NCBI GenBank assembly: GCA_951812345.1
Contig: OX638295.1
Location: 248,001 to 312,000, forward strand
Direction: 5' to 3'
Source of the DNA: Rhodothermales bacterium
GTDB lineage: Bacteria; Bacteroidota; Rhodothermia; Rhodothermales; VXPQ01
DNA length: 64,000 nucleotides
A program made the position numbers and the translations under genes. The notes below the pieces were generated by a model. The model was not told the DNA's origin. It was given only the letters and a program-made list of their open reading frames with translations, and ran no database searches. Within the stretch, counting starts at the first letter, position 1. Each line of letters starts with the position of its first letter. Below, piece after piece: positions 27,898-38,075 of the stretch.

Positions 27898-29805
27898 TCA
27901 GCGGGTTTGCACGACGAGGCGAAGGCGCGCGTGACGCGGCGGCATGGGGTATCCTCCGACAATGATGTACTGCTTGTCGAACGCGTTCTCTACAATGGTC
28001 GAAAGCCGTCCGCTGAACGGTCCCGCATTCCAGACGAAGCCGACCTGTGCGCCGGCAACGAACGCCGGGTCGAGGCTATCCTCTTTGTCCGCCGCCGGCG
28101 TCGTGAAGCGGCGATCCATGAACCGGCCGTGCAGGTCTACGCTGACCCGTCCGAACCTCGCCGACACGTAGGGCTTCACGAGGTGTGCCGGCAAAAAAGG
28201 GATCGGCTTGTTATAGGCGGGAGAAGACGCATCCGAGCGGTCGACGGCGTGCATCCAGGTATGCAGCGCCCCCACGGTCAGTTCTTCGTTCACGCGCGCG
28301 GAGATCGACGTTTCGATGCCCAGCGACCGGGTCTTCGCCAGGTTTTTGGGCGACCATACGAAGCCGGTCTCGTCGTCGGGGGTCCATATGATTCGGTTCG
28401 AATACCGCGCAGCGTACGCGGACATCTCGAACTCCACGGCCCGTCCGTCAACGTGCAGGCCCCCGTCCGCCGAATACAACCGTTCGGGTTCCAGGTCGGG
28501 ATTGCCGGCGCCCGCCCAGAACCGGTCGTTGAAGGTGGGTACCCGGAAACCGCCGCCGACATTCGCTTTTACGAAAAGCGGGAGTCGGTCGGCCGGCTGT
28601 ACGTTCAGCCCGAGGCGCGGGCTGAGCGCCGACAGGGTGCGGTCGCTTTCGCGGTACGCATCGAACCGGACCGCCGGGTAGATCCGCCAGCGCCCGAACA
28701 CGCCCGTCGCCGAAACGAACGCGCCCGATCTGAATTCGGAGACCGACGATACCAAAGAGGGATTATCGGCGGCGCCGTATCCGGCGGTCGCTCCGGCGGA
28801 TATATCCAGACGGGTTCCTGCAGGCAGTCGGTACACGGCTTCCAGTCCGCTTGTCGTCGTGCGCCCGGTATTGTCCTGTCCCCATACAGGGTGGGGGTTC
28901 AGGTACCGGAGTTTCCCGCGATGCAGAAATCCGCGCAAGACAAGAGCCCCGGCGCCCAGCGACACCGCATCTTCCAGCCACAGGCGCGAGTGCGTATCCC
29001 ATTGTTGTTCTCCCTGGGCTCCGAACAGGGACGAGCCCGGAAGACGTCGTTGCCAGTCTATGTGGAAGAATGCGCCGCGAAGCGTATGCCGGCCTGTGCG
29101 CCCTTGCAGCGCACCCATGACGGACCAACCTTCCCGGTCTGCGTTTTCGAGCCGCATCTCTTCTCCGGTCTCCGTTTCGTACGGGAAATTTCCCTTGCCG
29201 CGGCGGTATTCCCCGGAAACGAGGCCGGATACGCTGCCTTTGCCGAAGGCCCAGCCCGCTGATGTCAGCAGTTCGCCCCAGGCCCCGACTTCCGTGGCCA
29301 CGCTCGCGCGTCCGCCTCCGCCCCGCGCGCCTCGCAGGTACACGGCGCCGGACATCCCGTCTGCGCCATAGATAGAGGACGAGGGGCCGTGCAGCACCTC
29401 CATGGAATCGAACAGATGGAGCGGAAGCAGGCTCAGATCGAACTGGCCCGCTTGCGCATCGGACAGATGCATGCCGTCGATCAGGACCTGCGTGTGCCCC
29501 GCCGCGCCGCCCCGGTGGGAGACGGTGGCCAGCCCCTGTCCGTATTGGCGGATGAAGAATCCGGAGCGGGCAGACAGTATATCGGCGACCGTACGGGAAC
29601 CCGTGGCCACGATTTCCTCTTGCCCAAGCACCGTAATGCGTTGCGGGGCCCGCGAAGCAGGTGTCCCCATCCGCGAGGCGGACACCGTGATTTCCTGCAG
29701 GGCGAACACGGAATCCGGGATCTGACCGAACGATGCGGCCGGGTATCCGGAAAAAACGAATAGAACAAGGAGAGCCCAGCGAAGGGCGCGAAGGCGAGCG
29801 ATCAT
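27898..29805 (-). CDS. btuB: TonB-dependent outer-membrane receptor (BtuB-like)
   Basis: About 635 residues from the ATG at 29803-29805, which gives a signal peptide (RWALLVLFVFSGYPAASFGQ). The TonB box lies near ALQEITVSASRM. The plug domain (about 45-160) shows RITVLGQEEIVATGSRTVADIL, TQVLIDGMHLSD and VLHGPSSSIYGADGMSGAVYL. The rest is a beta-barrel ending in an aromatic-poor LVVQTR. A cobalamin riboswitch upstream indicates that the substrate is vitamin B12 or a related corrinoid taken up with TonB energy. Partner ABC transporter genes are not adjacent. Confidence 0.9.
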   Translation of the reverse strand: MIARLRALRWALLVLFVFSGYPAASFGQIPDSVFALQEITVSASRMGTPASRAPQRITVLGQEEIVATGSRTVADILSARSGFFIRQYGQGLATVSHRGGAAGHTQVLIDGMHLSDAQAGQFDLSLLPLHLFDSMEVLHGPSSSIYGADGMSGAVYLRGARGGGGRASVATEVGAWGELLTSAGWAFGKGSVSGLVSGEYRRGKGNFPYETETGEEMRLENADREGWSVMGALQGRTGRHTLRGAFFHIDWQRRLPGSSLFGAQGEQQWDTHSRLWLEDAVSLGAGALVLRGFLHRGKLRYLNPHPVWGQDNTGRTTTSGLEAVYRLPAGTRLDISAGATAGYGAADNPSLVSSVSEFRSGAFVSATGVFGRWRIYPAVRFDAYRESDRTLSALSPRLGLNVQPADRLPLFVKANVGGGFRVPTFNDRFWAGAGNPDLEPERLYSADGGLHVDGRAVEFEMSAYAARYSNRIIWTPDDETGFVWSPKNLAKTRSLGIETSISARVNEELTVGALHTWMHAVDRSDASSPAYNKPIPFLPAHLVKPYVSARFGRVSVDLHGRFMDRRFTTPAADKEDSLDPAFVAGAQVGFVWNAGPFSGRLSTIVENAFDKQYIIVGGYPMPPRHARLRLVVQTR

Positions 29806-29944
29806 AAAACATCCCGAAGTTTTATGAGGATCGGGATGAGCTCGACCCGGAAACGTAACGATCGCCCGGCGGAAACCCGGGCAGACGGGCAGGAAGACCA
29901 CCACACGAACCTCTGATTCCCGAAGGTTTGCGGCAGATAACTTG

Positions 29945-30140
29945 CAGGCAGGTCTCCTGGCTTGCTACGCACTACGACTTCCGGCTCTTCGTCTTGCCTT
30001 CCCATTCGCAGGAACAGTGGCGCGACGCGTCGTGACCGGTGTATCGGCGCAGCTTACAGTTGCGGGTACAGCTCCGGAATGGCGCCTGCGGCGCGCACCG
30101 GATTCCCTGTTATCCAAACCCTTGTCCGACGAATCGGGGG
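29945..30140 (-). promoter_or_regulatory. Cobalamin riboswitch
   Basis: Reading the minus strand, the hallmark segments come in order: GGGTTTGGATAACAGGGAA, TGTACCCGCAACTGTAAGC, GCCACTGT, TGGGAAGG, and the B12 box AGCCAGGAGACCTGCC at about 29950-29966. The element lies directly before the TonB receptor gene, whose expression it should shut off when adenosylcobalamin is plentiful. Confidence 0.95.
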
Positions 30141-30176
30141 CATGGAACCTGACAAGCGTATACCAAAGAACGTGAA

Positions 30177-30208
30177 GCGCTGATCGAAGCGATTTTGATC
30201 AGAGTATC
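30177..30208 (-). repeat. Dispersed 32-bp repeat, copy 2
   Basis: It agrees with copy 1 (2199-2230) at 28 of 32 positions and carries the same core GATCAGAGTATC on the plus strand. It lies just upstream of the cobalamin riboswitch. Confidence 0.7.
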
Positions 30209-30531
30209 CGTACACATCATAGCGAGGCGCCGCGTACCATCGCAAACGAAGAATCCGCGAAGAGGCGACAAGAGGAACTAAATATTCTCCGTTTTATGGA
30301 AAGAGAAGAGTTCGGTATGTCCTTTTTCCGGCGTATTTTGCAGGCGGGCAGGTGGATGTTTTGGGGTCTGTTTGACAGGGCGAATCGACCTGTGATCCGC
30401 TGGCGACAAATACGCTTATTTTCCATAAAGAAGTCTTTGTTCAAAGCGCTTTCCGACGTAGCATAAGATTTTCGCAGCCGATCAGCGAGGCGCTTGACTC
30501 ACGGACACGATAACGCATAGGCCCGGCAACA
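30209..30531. other. Intergenic stretch before rnc
   Basis: About 320 bp lying between two repeat copies. A 75-residue minus-strand frame here (30217-30444) has no recognisable features and is judged spurious. No other element is seen. Confidence 0.4.
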
Positions 30532-30563
30532 GGGCTCCTCGAAGTGGAGTTAATCAGAGCACC
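30532..30563 (-). repeat. Dispersed 32-bp repeat, copy 3
   Basis: It shares CGAAGTGG and ATCAGAG with the family, about three quarters identical to copy 1. It ends 18 bp before the rnc start. Confidence 0.6.
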
Positions 30564-30581
30564 CTTAACATCTTCTGCGTC

Positions 30582-31394
30582 TTGACCTCCTCTCGAAAAG
30601 GTCTTTTTGCTTTTTTCCGGCGATTCCGGAGCGCATCGGAAGCGCGCGGCGGGAAAGCGGCCGAAAAACCGGTAGCGGAAAGGCCGCGCGCGGCACGTTC
30701 CGACATAGAAAAACTGGTCGGGATGCCCGTCCGAACCATCGAGATCTACGAACAGGCGCTCCGACACCGTTCCTCGCTTTCCGAAACGAACGGGGAGGAG
30801 CATACGGATTCCAATGAGCGTCTCGAGTTTCTGGGGGACGCCGTGCTTGATTTTGTTACGGCGGAACATCTTTATCGTCATTTTCCGGCCGAAGACGAGG
30901 GCTTTCTGACGCGCTTGCGGGCCCAGATCGTCAATGGGCAGGCCCTGGCGCGGTTTGCCTCCGAGTTGGGACTCGGGGACCTGATTCTGATGAGCGACGC
31001 CGTGTACCGGGACGGGGGCCGTGACAGCGCGGCTATTCTGGCCGATACCTTTGAAGCCGTCATCGGGGCGCTGTATCTCGATATGGGAGAACAAGCGGCC
31101 CGTACGTTTATCCGGACCAGCATATTTGCGCGACTCGATCTGAACGATCTCGCGCATGTTCGGGACAATTACAAAAGCCTGCTGTTGGAACATGTGCAGG
31201 CGCTCGGATGGCCCCAGCCCTACTACCGCGTGGTGCACGAAACGGGCCCGCCGCACGAGAGGATATTTACGATCGACGTGTTCCTGCACGACGAAGCGTA
31301 TGGCCGCGGCCGGGCGCAAAGCAAGAAAAAGGCCGAACAGAAAGCCGCCGCGCAAGCGCTCGACCGATTGCGTCGCGAATCGCCGAACGAGTAG
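30582..31394 (+). CDS. rnc: Ribonuclease III
   Basis: A 270-residue enzyme that cuts double-stranded RNA in rRNA and mRNA processing. The catalytic signature NERLEFLGDAVLDF is at about 78-91 and the second acidic site is in DTFEAVIGALYLD. A dsRNA-binding domain follows (about 195-265; DNYKSLLLEHVQALGWPQPYYRV, SKKKAEQKAAAQALDRL). The start is a TTG at 30582; the first 40 residues are basic and poorly conserved, so translation might begin later. A dispersed repeat lies immediately upstream. Confidence 0.95.
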   Translation: MTSSRKGLFAFFRRFRSASEARGGKAAEKPVAERPRAARSDIEKLVGMPVRTIEIYEQALRHRSSLSETNGEEHTDSNERLEFLGDAVLDFVTAEHLYRHFPAEDEGFLTRLRAQIVNGQALARFASELGLGDLILMSDAVYRDGGRDSAAILADTFEAVIGALYLDMGEQAARTFIRTSIFARLDLNDLAHVRDNYKSLLLEHVQALGWPQPYYRVVHETGPPHERIFTIDVFLHDEAYGRGRAQSKKKAEQKAAAQALDRLRRESPNE

Positions 31395-31451
31395 CGCTTT
31401 CCCTGTACAGCAACAACACATACACGCTCCGCATACCTGTTTCAACCCACC

Positions 31452-34328
31452 ATGCCCACCGCGTTTTCCTCTACCGACCGCTTCGCAGAACGGCACAACG
31501 GGCCGACGGAAGAAGACATCCGAGGGATGCTCGAACACGTAGGGTGTTCCTCGCTGGACGAACTGATCGCCTGTACGATTCCGGCGGATATCCGCCTGGA
31601 CGGAATGCCTGATCTGCCCGAAGCGCTCAGCGAACGGGACCTTCTTGTGAAAGCGCATACGCTGGCCGACAAGAATCGCTTCGGCCGGTCGTACATAGGG
31701 ATGGGGTACCACGATACGGTGACGCCTGCGGTGATCCGGCGCAACGTACTGGAAAATCCGAACTGGTACACGCAGTACACGCCCTACCAGGCTGAAATCT
31801 CGCAAGGCCGGCTGGAGGCGCTCCTGAATTTTCAGACGGCGGTGGCGGACCTGACCGGGCTGCCTATCGCCAACGCCTCGTTGCTCGACGAGGCGACCGC
31901 CGCCGCCGAGGCCATGACCATGCTGGTCCGGAGTTCGACACGGCGGGACGCTCACACTTTTCTGGTGGATGCAGCCTGTCATCCCCAGACGATCCGGGTG
32001 GTGCAAGCCCGGGCAAGACCCCTCGGCATCGCGGTAGTTGTAGGGGACTGGCGCACTTTCACGTTCGGCGACGGGGTTTTCGGGGCGCTCGTGCAGTACC
32101 CGACCACCGATGGGGTCATTTGCGACTATTCGGACCTGTGCGCGCAGGCGCGCCATGCGCAGGCGCATGTGGTCGTGGCTGCCGATCTGCTCAGCCTGAC
32201 GCTCCTGACCCCGCCGGGCGACTTCGGGGCGGATGTTGCGGTGGGGACCACGCAGCGGTTCGGGATGCCCATGGGCTACGGCGGCCCGCATGCCGCCTAT
32301 CTGGCTGCCACCGAGCCGTTCAAGCGCAAGATACCCGGACGAATCATCGGTATGTCGGTGGACGCGCACGGCGATCCCGCCTTGAGAATGGCGCTCCAGA
32401 CCCGGGAGCAGCACATCCGGCGGGCCAAAGCGACCTCCAACATTTGCACGGCGCAGGTACTTCCCGCCATCATGTCCGGCATGTACGCGGTTTACCATGG
32501 GCCGGACGGGCTCCGCGCCATTGCCGAGCGGATACACGGTCTCGCCAAACTGCTTGCGGACGGCCTGGGTCGTCTCGGACACGATGTCCGGCATGAACAT
32601 TTCTTCGACACGTTGCGCATCGATCCGAGGGGAGGCAGCGCGGAACGCATTCTCCGGAACGCCGAACGGCATGGCGTCAACCTGCGTCGCTACGACGACG
32701 ATTCGCTCGGCGTGGCCCTCGACGAAACCACCTGTCTCGAAGAGGTGGATACGCTCCTGCATATCTTTGCCGGGGATCGCAACGGTGTGTCGGCGGGGGC
32801 GCTTGCCCCGGAAGAGCCGGCTGCGTATGCCGGACCCCTGCGGCGCGTCACGCCTTTTCTCGAACATCCGGTGTTCCGCCGGTATCGTTCCGAAACGGAG
32901 ATGATGCGCTACCTGCAACGCCTTGCATCCAGAGACTTGTCCCTGACAACCAGCATGATTCCCCTCGGATCGTGCACGATGAAACTGAATGCCGCTGCCG
33001 AGTTGCTGCCGATAACCCTGCCGGGTTTCAGCGAGCCGCATCCCTACGTTCCGGCAGATCAGGCGCAGGGGTATGCCGCGTTGATCGAGGAACTGGATGC
33101 CTGGCTCTGCGAAATCACCGGGTTCGCGCGCACCTTCTTCCAGCCCAATTCGGGCGCCTCGGGGGAATATACGGGCCTACTTGTCATCAAGGCCTGGCAC
33201 GAATCCCGAGGAGAGGGGCGCCGCGCGGTTTGCCTGATCCCCGAATCGGCCCACGGGACGAATCCCGCCAGCGCCGTGATGGCGGGCATGCAGGTGGTCG
33301 TGGTCAAAACGGACGAGGCGGGCAATGTGGATGTGGATGCGCTGCGCCATGCTGCGGAAACGCATTCGGACCGCCTTGCGGCGCTGATGATCACCTATCC
33401 GTCCACGCACGGGGTGTTCGAAAAAGACATCCGGGAGATTATCGATATCGTGCACAAGCACGGGGGACAGGTATACCTCGACGGCGCCAACATGAACGCT
33501 CAGGTGGGATTGTGCCGTCCCGGCGATTTCGGCGCGGATGTGTGCCACCTGAATCTGCACAAGACGTTCTGCATTCCGCACGGCGGCGGGGGGCCGGGGA
33601 TGGGCCCGATCTGCGTAGCGGAGCATCTGGCGCCGTTTCTGCCTGGTTCGCCGCTCCCTGGAGAGGGAGACGAAGAGGCTGCCGTGGGGCCTGTGGCGGC
33701 GGCTCCGTACGGCAGTGCGAATATTCTGGTCATATCATGGGCCTATATCGCCATGATGGGGGCGGAAGGGCTCGCCCGGGCGACGAAACTGGCTATCCTG
33801 AACGCCAACTACATGATGGCGCGCCTCGAAAAGAGCTATCCGGTGCTGTACAAGGGGGCCTTCGGCCGGTGCGCGCACGAATTTCTGCTCGATCTGCGTC
33901 CTTTCAACCGCAGCGCGGGCATTTCCGAGCGCGATGTGGCCAAGCGCCTGATGGACTACGGCTTCCATGCGCCGACGGTCTCTTTTCCCGTGGCGGGTAC
34001 GCTTATGATCGAGCCGACGGAAAGCGAGACGAAAGAAGAACTGGATCGTTTTTGCGAAGCGCTCGAATGTATCCGGGAGGAGATCCGGCAAATCGAGGAA
34101 GGGGAGGCCGACCCCGAGCAGAATGTGCTCAGGAATGCCCCACACACGGCGCGTATGGTCGCATCCGATACCTGGGAGTATCCGTACAGCCGGGAAACGG
34201 CGGCTTTTCCGACGGAATGGACCCGCGCGCACAAGTTCTGGCCCGCCGTGCGGCGCGTCGACGACGCCTACGGGGACCGCAACCTTGTTTGCGCGTGTCC
34301 GCCCATAGAGGAATACGCCGGACTATAA
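31452..34328 (+). CDS. gcvP: Glycine dehydrogenase (decarboxylating), full-length P protein
   Basis: A 958-residue PLP enzyme, a single chain as in E. coli rather than split into GcvPA/GcvPB. It decarboxylates glycine and passes the aminomethyl group to the lipoyl arm of GcvH. The N-terminal [17 protein letters not shown] and [13 protein letters not shown], and the C-terminal PLP-lysine segment [16 protein letters not shown], are present. Partners gcvT and gcvH are not in the window. glyA, 12 kb away, performs the linked serine-glycine reaction. Its last six bases overlap the converging GDPD gene. Confidence 0.97.
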   Translation: MPTAFSSTDRFAERHNGPTEEDIRGMLEHVGCSSLDELIACTIPADIRLDGMPDLPEALSERDLLVKAHTLADKNRFGRSYIGMGYHDTVTPAVIRRNVLENPNWYTQYTPYQAEISQGRLEALLNFQTAVADLTGLPIANASLLDEATAAAEAMTMLVRSSTRRDAHTFLVDAACHPQTIRVVQARARPLGIAVVVGDWRTFTFGDGVFGALVQYPTTDGVICDYSDLCAQARHAQAHVVVAADLLSLTLLTPPGDFGADVAVGTTQRFGMPMGYGGPHAAYLAATEPFKRKIPGRIIGMSVDAHGDPALRMALQTREQHIRRAKATSNICTAQVLPAIMSGMYAVYHGPDGLRAIAERIHGLAKLLADGLGRLGHDVRHEHFFDTLRIDPRGGSAERILRNAERHGVNLRRYDDDSLGVALDETTCLEEVDTLLHIFAGDRNGVSAGALAPEEPAAYAGPLRRVTPFLEHPVFRRYRSETEMMRYLQRLASRDLSLTTSMIPLGSCTMKLNAAAELLPITLPGFSEPHPYVPADQAQGYAALIEELDAWLCEITGFARTFFQPNSGASGEYTGLLVIKAWHESRGEGRRAVCLIPESAHGTNPASAVMAGMQVVVVKTDEAGNVDVDALRHAAETHSDRLAALMITYPSTHGVFEKDIREIIDIVHKHGGQVYLDGANMNAQVGLCRPGDFGADVCHLNLHKTFCIPHGGGGPGMGPICVAEHLAPFLPGSPLPGEGDEEAAVGPVAAAPYGSANILVISWAYIAMMGAEGLARATKLAILNANYMMARLEKSYPVLYKGAFGRCAHEFLLDLRPFNRSAGISERDVAKRLMDYGFHAPTVSFPVAGTLMIEPTESETKEELDRFCEALECIREEIRQIEEGEADPEQNVLRNAPHTARMVASDTWEYPYSRETAAFPTEWTRAHKFWPAVRRVDDAYGDRNLVCACPPIEEYAGL

Positions 34329-35198
34329 GTCCGCAACCGTCCGGGCAAGGTCCGGGTAGTCCGTTATAAGTCCGTCTACCCCAAGAGCCTTCAATCGCTT
34401 CATGTCGGAGACCTCGTTCACGGTCCACGGGACGATCCGCATGCCGCGGGCGTGCGCGGCGCGCACGGTGGATTCATCTACCAGACGGAAATTAGGGGAG
34501 TACACCTCGGGCGTGAAGCCAAGCCGGGCAAGGATGGACGCAAGGTCTGTGTCTGAAGCCACAAGCAGCGCCAGTTTCCAGGGGGCTCGGGTCCTGTGCG
34601 CGGCCTGAAGCGAACGCGTGTCGAAGGACTGGACAATGACGCGGTCCATAATGCCGGTGGCGGCCACTGCGTCATGTACGAGCTGCGCAAATACCGGTGG
34701 AGGCGGCGTAAAAACGCTGTCCCATTCGGGGCGCGACTTGATTTCAATGTTGTATTGCACTGGCTCAAGTCCGTGTTCTGTCGTGTACTTCTCGACAGCA
34801 TCGATCACGTCCAGCAGCCGGGGCTTTACGGCGGGCTGTTTTTCCTGGCGCGGAAAGTCGGGATGCCCGCGGCTGCCGCAATCGTATTGCGCGACGGCCT
34901 CGTAGGAAAGGCGAAAGATGTTGTGGCTTCTGCCGTGCGTAACGGGACGGCCCGTCGTGTCGCTGCAGATCGTCTCCGACATCCATGGTTCATGGGAGAC
35001 GACGACCGTAGAATCGCCCGCGACCACGACATCCATCTCGAGTGTGGTTACGCCGAGGTCTACCGCGCGCAGGAATCCGGCGGTGGAATTTTCGGGCAGC
35101 AGGCCCCGGGCGCCCCGGTGTCCCTGGATGTCGAAGCGTGGCTGGGCCGGGCCTGTGACGACCTGTATCGCCAGGACCAGAATGATAGAGATCGGCAT
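34323..35198 (-). CDS. Glycerophosphodiester phosphodiesterase, exported
   Basis: A 291-residue protein with an N-terminal signal-like segment ([14 protein letters not shown]). The GDPD catalytic features are [13 protein letters not shown] (His27, Arg28), Glu54 and Asp56 in LEMDVVV, and His69 in VSHEP. Near the C terminus [13 protein letters not shown] and DGLITDYPD complete the TIM barrel. It should hydrolyse glycerophosphodiesters to glycerol-3-phosphate and an alcohol, probably in the periplasm or outside. The gene converges on gcvP with a small overlap. Confidence 0.93.
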   Translation of the reverse strand: MPISIILVLAIQVVTGPAQPRFDIQGHRGARGLLPENSTAGFLRAVDLGVTTLEMDVVVAGDSTVVVSHEPWMSETICSDTTGRPVTHGRSHNIFRLSYEAVAQYDCGSRGHPDFPRQEKQPAVKPRLLDVIDAVEKYTTEHGLEPVQYNIEIKSRPEWDSVFTPPPPVFAQLVHDAVAATGIMDRVIVQSFDTRSLQAAHRTRAPWKLALLVASDTDLASILARLGFTPEVYSPNFRLVDESTVRAAHARGMRIVPWTVNEVSDMKRLKALGVDGLITDYPDLARTVADL

Positions 35199-35483
35199 GG
35201 GAAATGCTCCATTTTGTTAGGGATAATGCGGGCCGGGGTCTCGTCTATGTTCTTTTCCAGTGCGCGCCGGACAAAATAGTGGTCGCGAAGAGCAAGACGC
35301 GATTGCGTCGTACAATTTATCCTAAACTAACGCACCAACGCTTTATGGATGGCAAGCATTCGGCGTCTTGCCGATAGCCTGTGCAGGAAGTATCTTCATT
35401 TGTCGGCCGCCGCGCGAATTTCTATCGGCAGCCGCTGTCCATTCACCAGCGCACGACAGCCGCTTACGGAGCGGCCTGCATCT

Positions 35484-36179
35484 ATGGCCGGTAATTCGAT
35501 GGAAGGCCGGACGATTCTGATCGTGGACGACGAACAGGATCTGCTGGATCTTCTGAAGTACAATTTCGAGCAAGAGGGTTTTCGAACCGTCACGGCCCTT
35601 GATGGCGCCGAGGGGTTGCAGTGTGCGCAGCGAGACGACCCGGACCTCATTGTGCTCGATATCATGATGCCGGAAATGGATGGTATCGAGGTGTGTCAAA
35701 AGATTCGCCAGGACGCGAACCTGCGCGGGAAGCCGGTCATCATGCTGACGGCCCGCACCGAAGAACAGGATTACATCGAGGGGTTGGATGTGGGGGCGGA
35801 CGTATACATAGGCAAGCCCGTTTCGGTACCTGTCCTCATCAGTCAGGTCAATGCCCTCCTCAGGAGTACGGGGCGGACGCAGAACCCCCCGGACATTTTG
35901 TATCTGGGTACCCTCGAGATCAACCGCGAGCGCTATCTCGTGGTGCATAAGGGGGAGGAAATACGGATGCCAAGAAAGGAATTCGATCTTCTTTATTTCC
36001 TGGCCTCGAATCCCGGCAAAGTGTTTCGCCGGCAGGACTTACTGGATGCTGTCTGGGGGCGCGATGTGTATGTGGTGGATCGCACGGTGGATGTGCATGT
36101 ACGCAAGATTCGTGAAAAGCTCGGCAACGGACTCATTGAAACCGTAACCGGCGTGGGGTACAAATTAAGGATGCTCTGA
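35484..36179 (+). CDS. phoB: PhoB-like response regulator
   Basis: About 231 residues from ATG 35484; ATG 35499 is also possible, and a longer upstream frame has no regulator similarity. The receiver domain (1-130) has Asp15-Asp16 in LIVDDE, phosphoacceptor Asp59 in LIVLDIMMPEMDG and Lys in IGKPVSV. The OmpR-type winged helix follows (about 135-231; PRKEFDLLYFLASNPGKVFRRQDLLDAVWG, VDVHVRKIREKLG). It pairs with the overlapping histidine kinase gene. The signal, possibly phosphate, is inferred only from similarity to PhoB; no pst genes are near. Confidence 0.92.
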   Translation: MAGNSMEGRTILIVDDEQDLLDLLKYNFEQEGFRTVTALDGAEGLQCAQRDDPDLIVLDIMMPEMDGIEVCQKIRQDANLRGKPVIMLTARTEEQDYIEGLDVGADVYIGKPVSVPVLISQVNALLRSTGRTQNPPDILYLGTLEINRERYLVVHKGEEIRMPRKEFDLLYFLASNPGKVFRRQDLLDAVWGRDVYVVDRTVDVHVRKIREKLGNGLIETVTGVGYKLRML

Positions 36180-36180
36180 T
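36169..36180 (+). repeat. Core of the dispersed repeat at the phoB-phoR junction
   Basis: GGATGCTCTGAT spans the end of phoB and the start of phoR. It matches the core of the repeat family but the rest of the 32-bp unit is absent. Confidence 0.3.
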
Positions 36181-37216
36181 GCAGCGTATTGCGATGAAGA
36201 CGGCGTTGACCGCAGCGCTTCTGGCGGGAGGAGCTTGCCTGCTGGTTGCGCTGTTCACGCGTATATCGTATGTGTGGCCCGTATGCGTTGCTGTCGCGGT
36301 CGGCCTGGCAATGTACTTCGTCATGCATCGTCTGGTTACGCAACGCCTGCAGAGTGTCTACGATGCACTGAGCGCGATCCGCCGCGAACAAGGCTACGCG
36401 GAAGCGCCGATCGACAATAGCGGGGACGAAATAGATCGGCTTATCCGCCGGGGGGATCAGACCCGGTACGCGGTCAGGAATCACATCGCCGATCTGAGCA
36501 GGGCGGACAGTTACCGGCGGGAATATGTAGGCGATGTTTCCCACGAAATAAAAACCCCGGTGTTCGCTATCCAGGGGTTTGCCGAGACGCTGCTGAACGG
36601 CGCCCTGCACGACCCGGAGGTCAACCGCGGATTCGTGCAGAAAATTCTGCATCATGCGTTCCGGTTGAATACGCTCGCAAAAGACCTCGGGGAAATTTCA
36701 CGCCTTGAAACCGGGGCGTTCCAACTGGACCGCGAGCCGTTTTTCGCTGGCCAGGTTTTCGACGAGGTCAAGGAATCGCTCGAACACGCGGCCCGGAAAA
36801 AGAATATTCGTTTGCGCAGCCAGATACACCCCGGAGTGGAATGGGTGGACGGGGACCGCGATCAACTCCGGCAGGTGCTCGTCAATCTGGTCGATAATGC
36901 TGTCAAGTACAACAACAACGGCGGCTATGTAGAGATCGCTGCCCAGCCGTCAGAGGAATTTGTGCGCGTATCCGTGGAAGACAACGGCATCGGCATGCTT
37001 GAGGAAGATGTGCCCCGGGTGACGGAGCGTTTCTTCCGGGTGGACAAGAGCCGGTCGCGCGCGCAGGGAGGGACCGGCCTGGGCTTGTCCATTGTCAAGC
37101 ATATTCTCGGGGCGCACGGGGCCACGCTCGACATACAGAGCACGCCCGGTTCCGGCACGACGTTTTCGTTTTTGCTGCCTGCGGTGGAGCGGCCGGTTTC
37201 CGCCGAAGCCGTTTAG
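36179..37216 (+). CDS. phoR: PhoR-like sensor histidine kinase
   Basis: A 345-residue protein whose ATG overlaps the phoB stop (TGATG), so translation is coupled. Two membrane helices lie in residues 8-50 (TAALLAGGACLLVALF, VCVAVAVGLAMYFVM) with almost no external domain, as in PhoR. The dimerisation helix has His122 in VSHEIKTPVF, and the ATPase domain has Asn240 in NLVDNAVKYN, the VEDNGIGM box and GTGLGLSIVKHI near 299-310. It should autophosphorylate and pass phosphate to the response regulator before it. Confidence 0.93.
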   Translation: MQRIAMKTALTAALLAGGACLLVALFTRISYVWPVCVAVAVGLAMYFVMHRLVTQRLQSVYDALSAIRREQGYAEAPIDNSGDEIDRLIRRGDQTRYAVRNHIADLSRADSYRREYVGDVSHEIKTPVFAIQGFAETLLNGALHDPEVNRGFVQKILHHAFRLNTLAKDLGEISRLETGAFQLDREPFFAGQVFDEVKESLEHAARKKNIRLRSQIHPGVEWVDGDRDQLRQVLVNLVDNAVKYNNNGGYVEIAAQPSEEFVRVSVEDNGIGMLEEDVPRVTERFFRVDKSRSRAQGGTGLGLSIVKHILGAHGATLDIQSTPGSGTTFSFLLPAVERPVSAEAV

Positions 37217-37248
37217 AATACCCTGATCGAAACCACTTCGCTCAGCAC
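37217..37248 (+). repeat. Dispersed 32-bp repeat, copy 4
   Basis: Directly after the phoR stop codon, the reverse complement of this segment matches copy 1 (2199-2230) at 27 of 32 positions, including GTGCTGAGCGA and GATCAGGGTAT. Confidence 0.7.
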
Positions 37249-37289
37249 GTTACTTTTACGCGTTCCCGGTTGCCGAACAGAGACATAGC

Positions 37290-38075
37290 ATGCTGCGCAA
37301 GGCTTACGAACTTACCCGTCCGCAAAAGCTGTTCGTCTTTTGCGCCGCTGTGTTCCTCACGGCCCTGGTGGTGGCCGAAGCGACGGCGGGCAAATTCTTT
37401 ACGGCATTCGAACTCCCCCGGGGCATTGTCATTTTCGGGGTCACGTTCAATGAAGTGATTATGACCGCCGGGGTGATCGCCTTTCCCGTCACGTTTATCG
37501 TGACGGACCTGATCAACGAGTACTACGGCAAGAAGGGTATTCGCTTCGTGACCTTCGTGGGCATGGTCATGATCGGCTTCGAGTTTGCGTTGTTGCAGGT
37601 GGCTATGGCCGTCCCGACAGCTCCTTCTTCGCCCATCTCCGACGAGGCGTTCACGACCGTTTTCGGCACGACGGGCCGGATTATTTTCGGCAGCATGACC
37701 GCCTATCTGGTGGGGCAGCTCGTGGATATCCATCTCTTCCACAGGTTGCGCAAACTTACCGCCGGGCGCATGTTGTGGCTGCGCGCCACCGGCTCCACGT
37801 TCGGCTCCCAGTTCATCGACACCTTTGTGGTGCTGGGCGTCGCCTTCTGGGGACAACTCAGGGTTCAGGACATTCTGGCGATTACGCTGTTCAATTACGC
37901 CTACAAGTTCATCATTGCCGTCGTGATTACGCCGATTATTTATCTGGCGCACTGGGGTATGGACCGGTATCTGGCCCATGACGGCGAAGATCAGGCTTCG
38001 GGAGGCGCCGGCGCGATAGCCGGCGGTATGAAAGGGGCGATCCGGGCCGGATCGCAGACGGACGGCTTCAGTTGA
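37290..38075 (+). CDS. Queuosine precursor transporter (YhhQ/VUT family)
   Basis: A 261-residue inner-membrane protein with about six hydrophobic helices. The segment TGSTFGSQFIDTFVVL is the signature of the queuosine-precursor ECF-like uptake family (YhhQ/QPTR), and VTDLINEYYGKKGIRFVTFVGMV fits its first half. It should import queuine or preQ precursors for tRNA modification. No que genes are adjacent. The last bases overlap the converging ilvE gene by 8 bp. The C-terminal 20 residues are Gly/Ala-rich and probably disordered. Confidence 0.88.
   Translation: MLRKAYELTRPQKLFVFCAAVFLTALVVAEATAGKFFTAFELPRGIVIFGVTFNEVIMTAGVIAFPVTFIVTDLINEYYGKKGIRFVTFVGMVMIGFEFALLQVAMAVPTAPSSPISDEAFTTVFGTTGRIIFGSMTAYLVGQLVDIHLFHRLRKLTAGRMLWLRATGSTFGSQFIDTFVVLGVAFWGQLRVQDILAITLFNYAYKFIIAVVITPIIYLAHWGMDRYLAHDGEDQASGGAGAIAGGMKGAIRAGSQTDGFS

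Noticed and set aside
30217-30444. A 75-residue minus-strand ORF before rnc
   Set aside because: It is basic with no hydrophobic core or known motif, in a gap between repeats; judged spurious.
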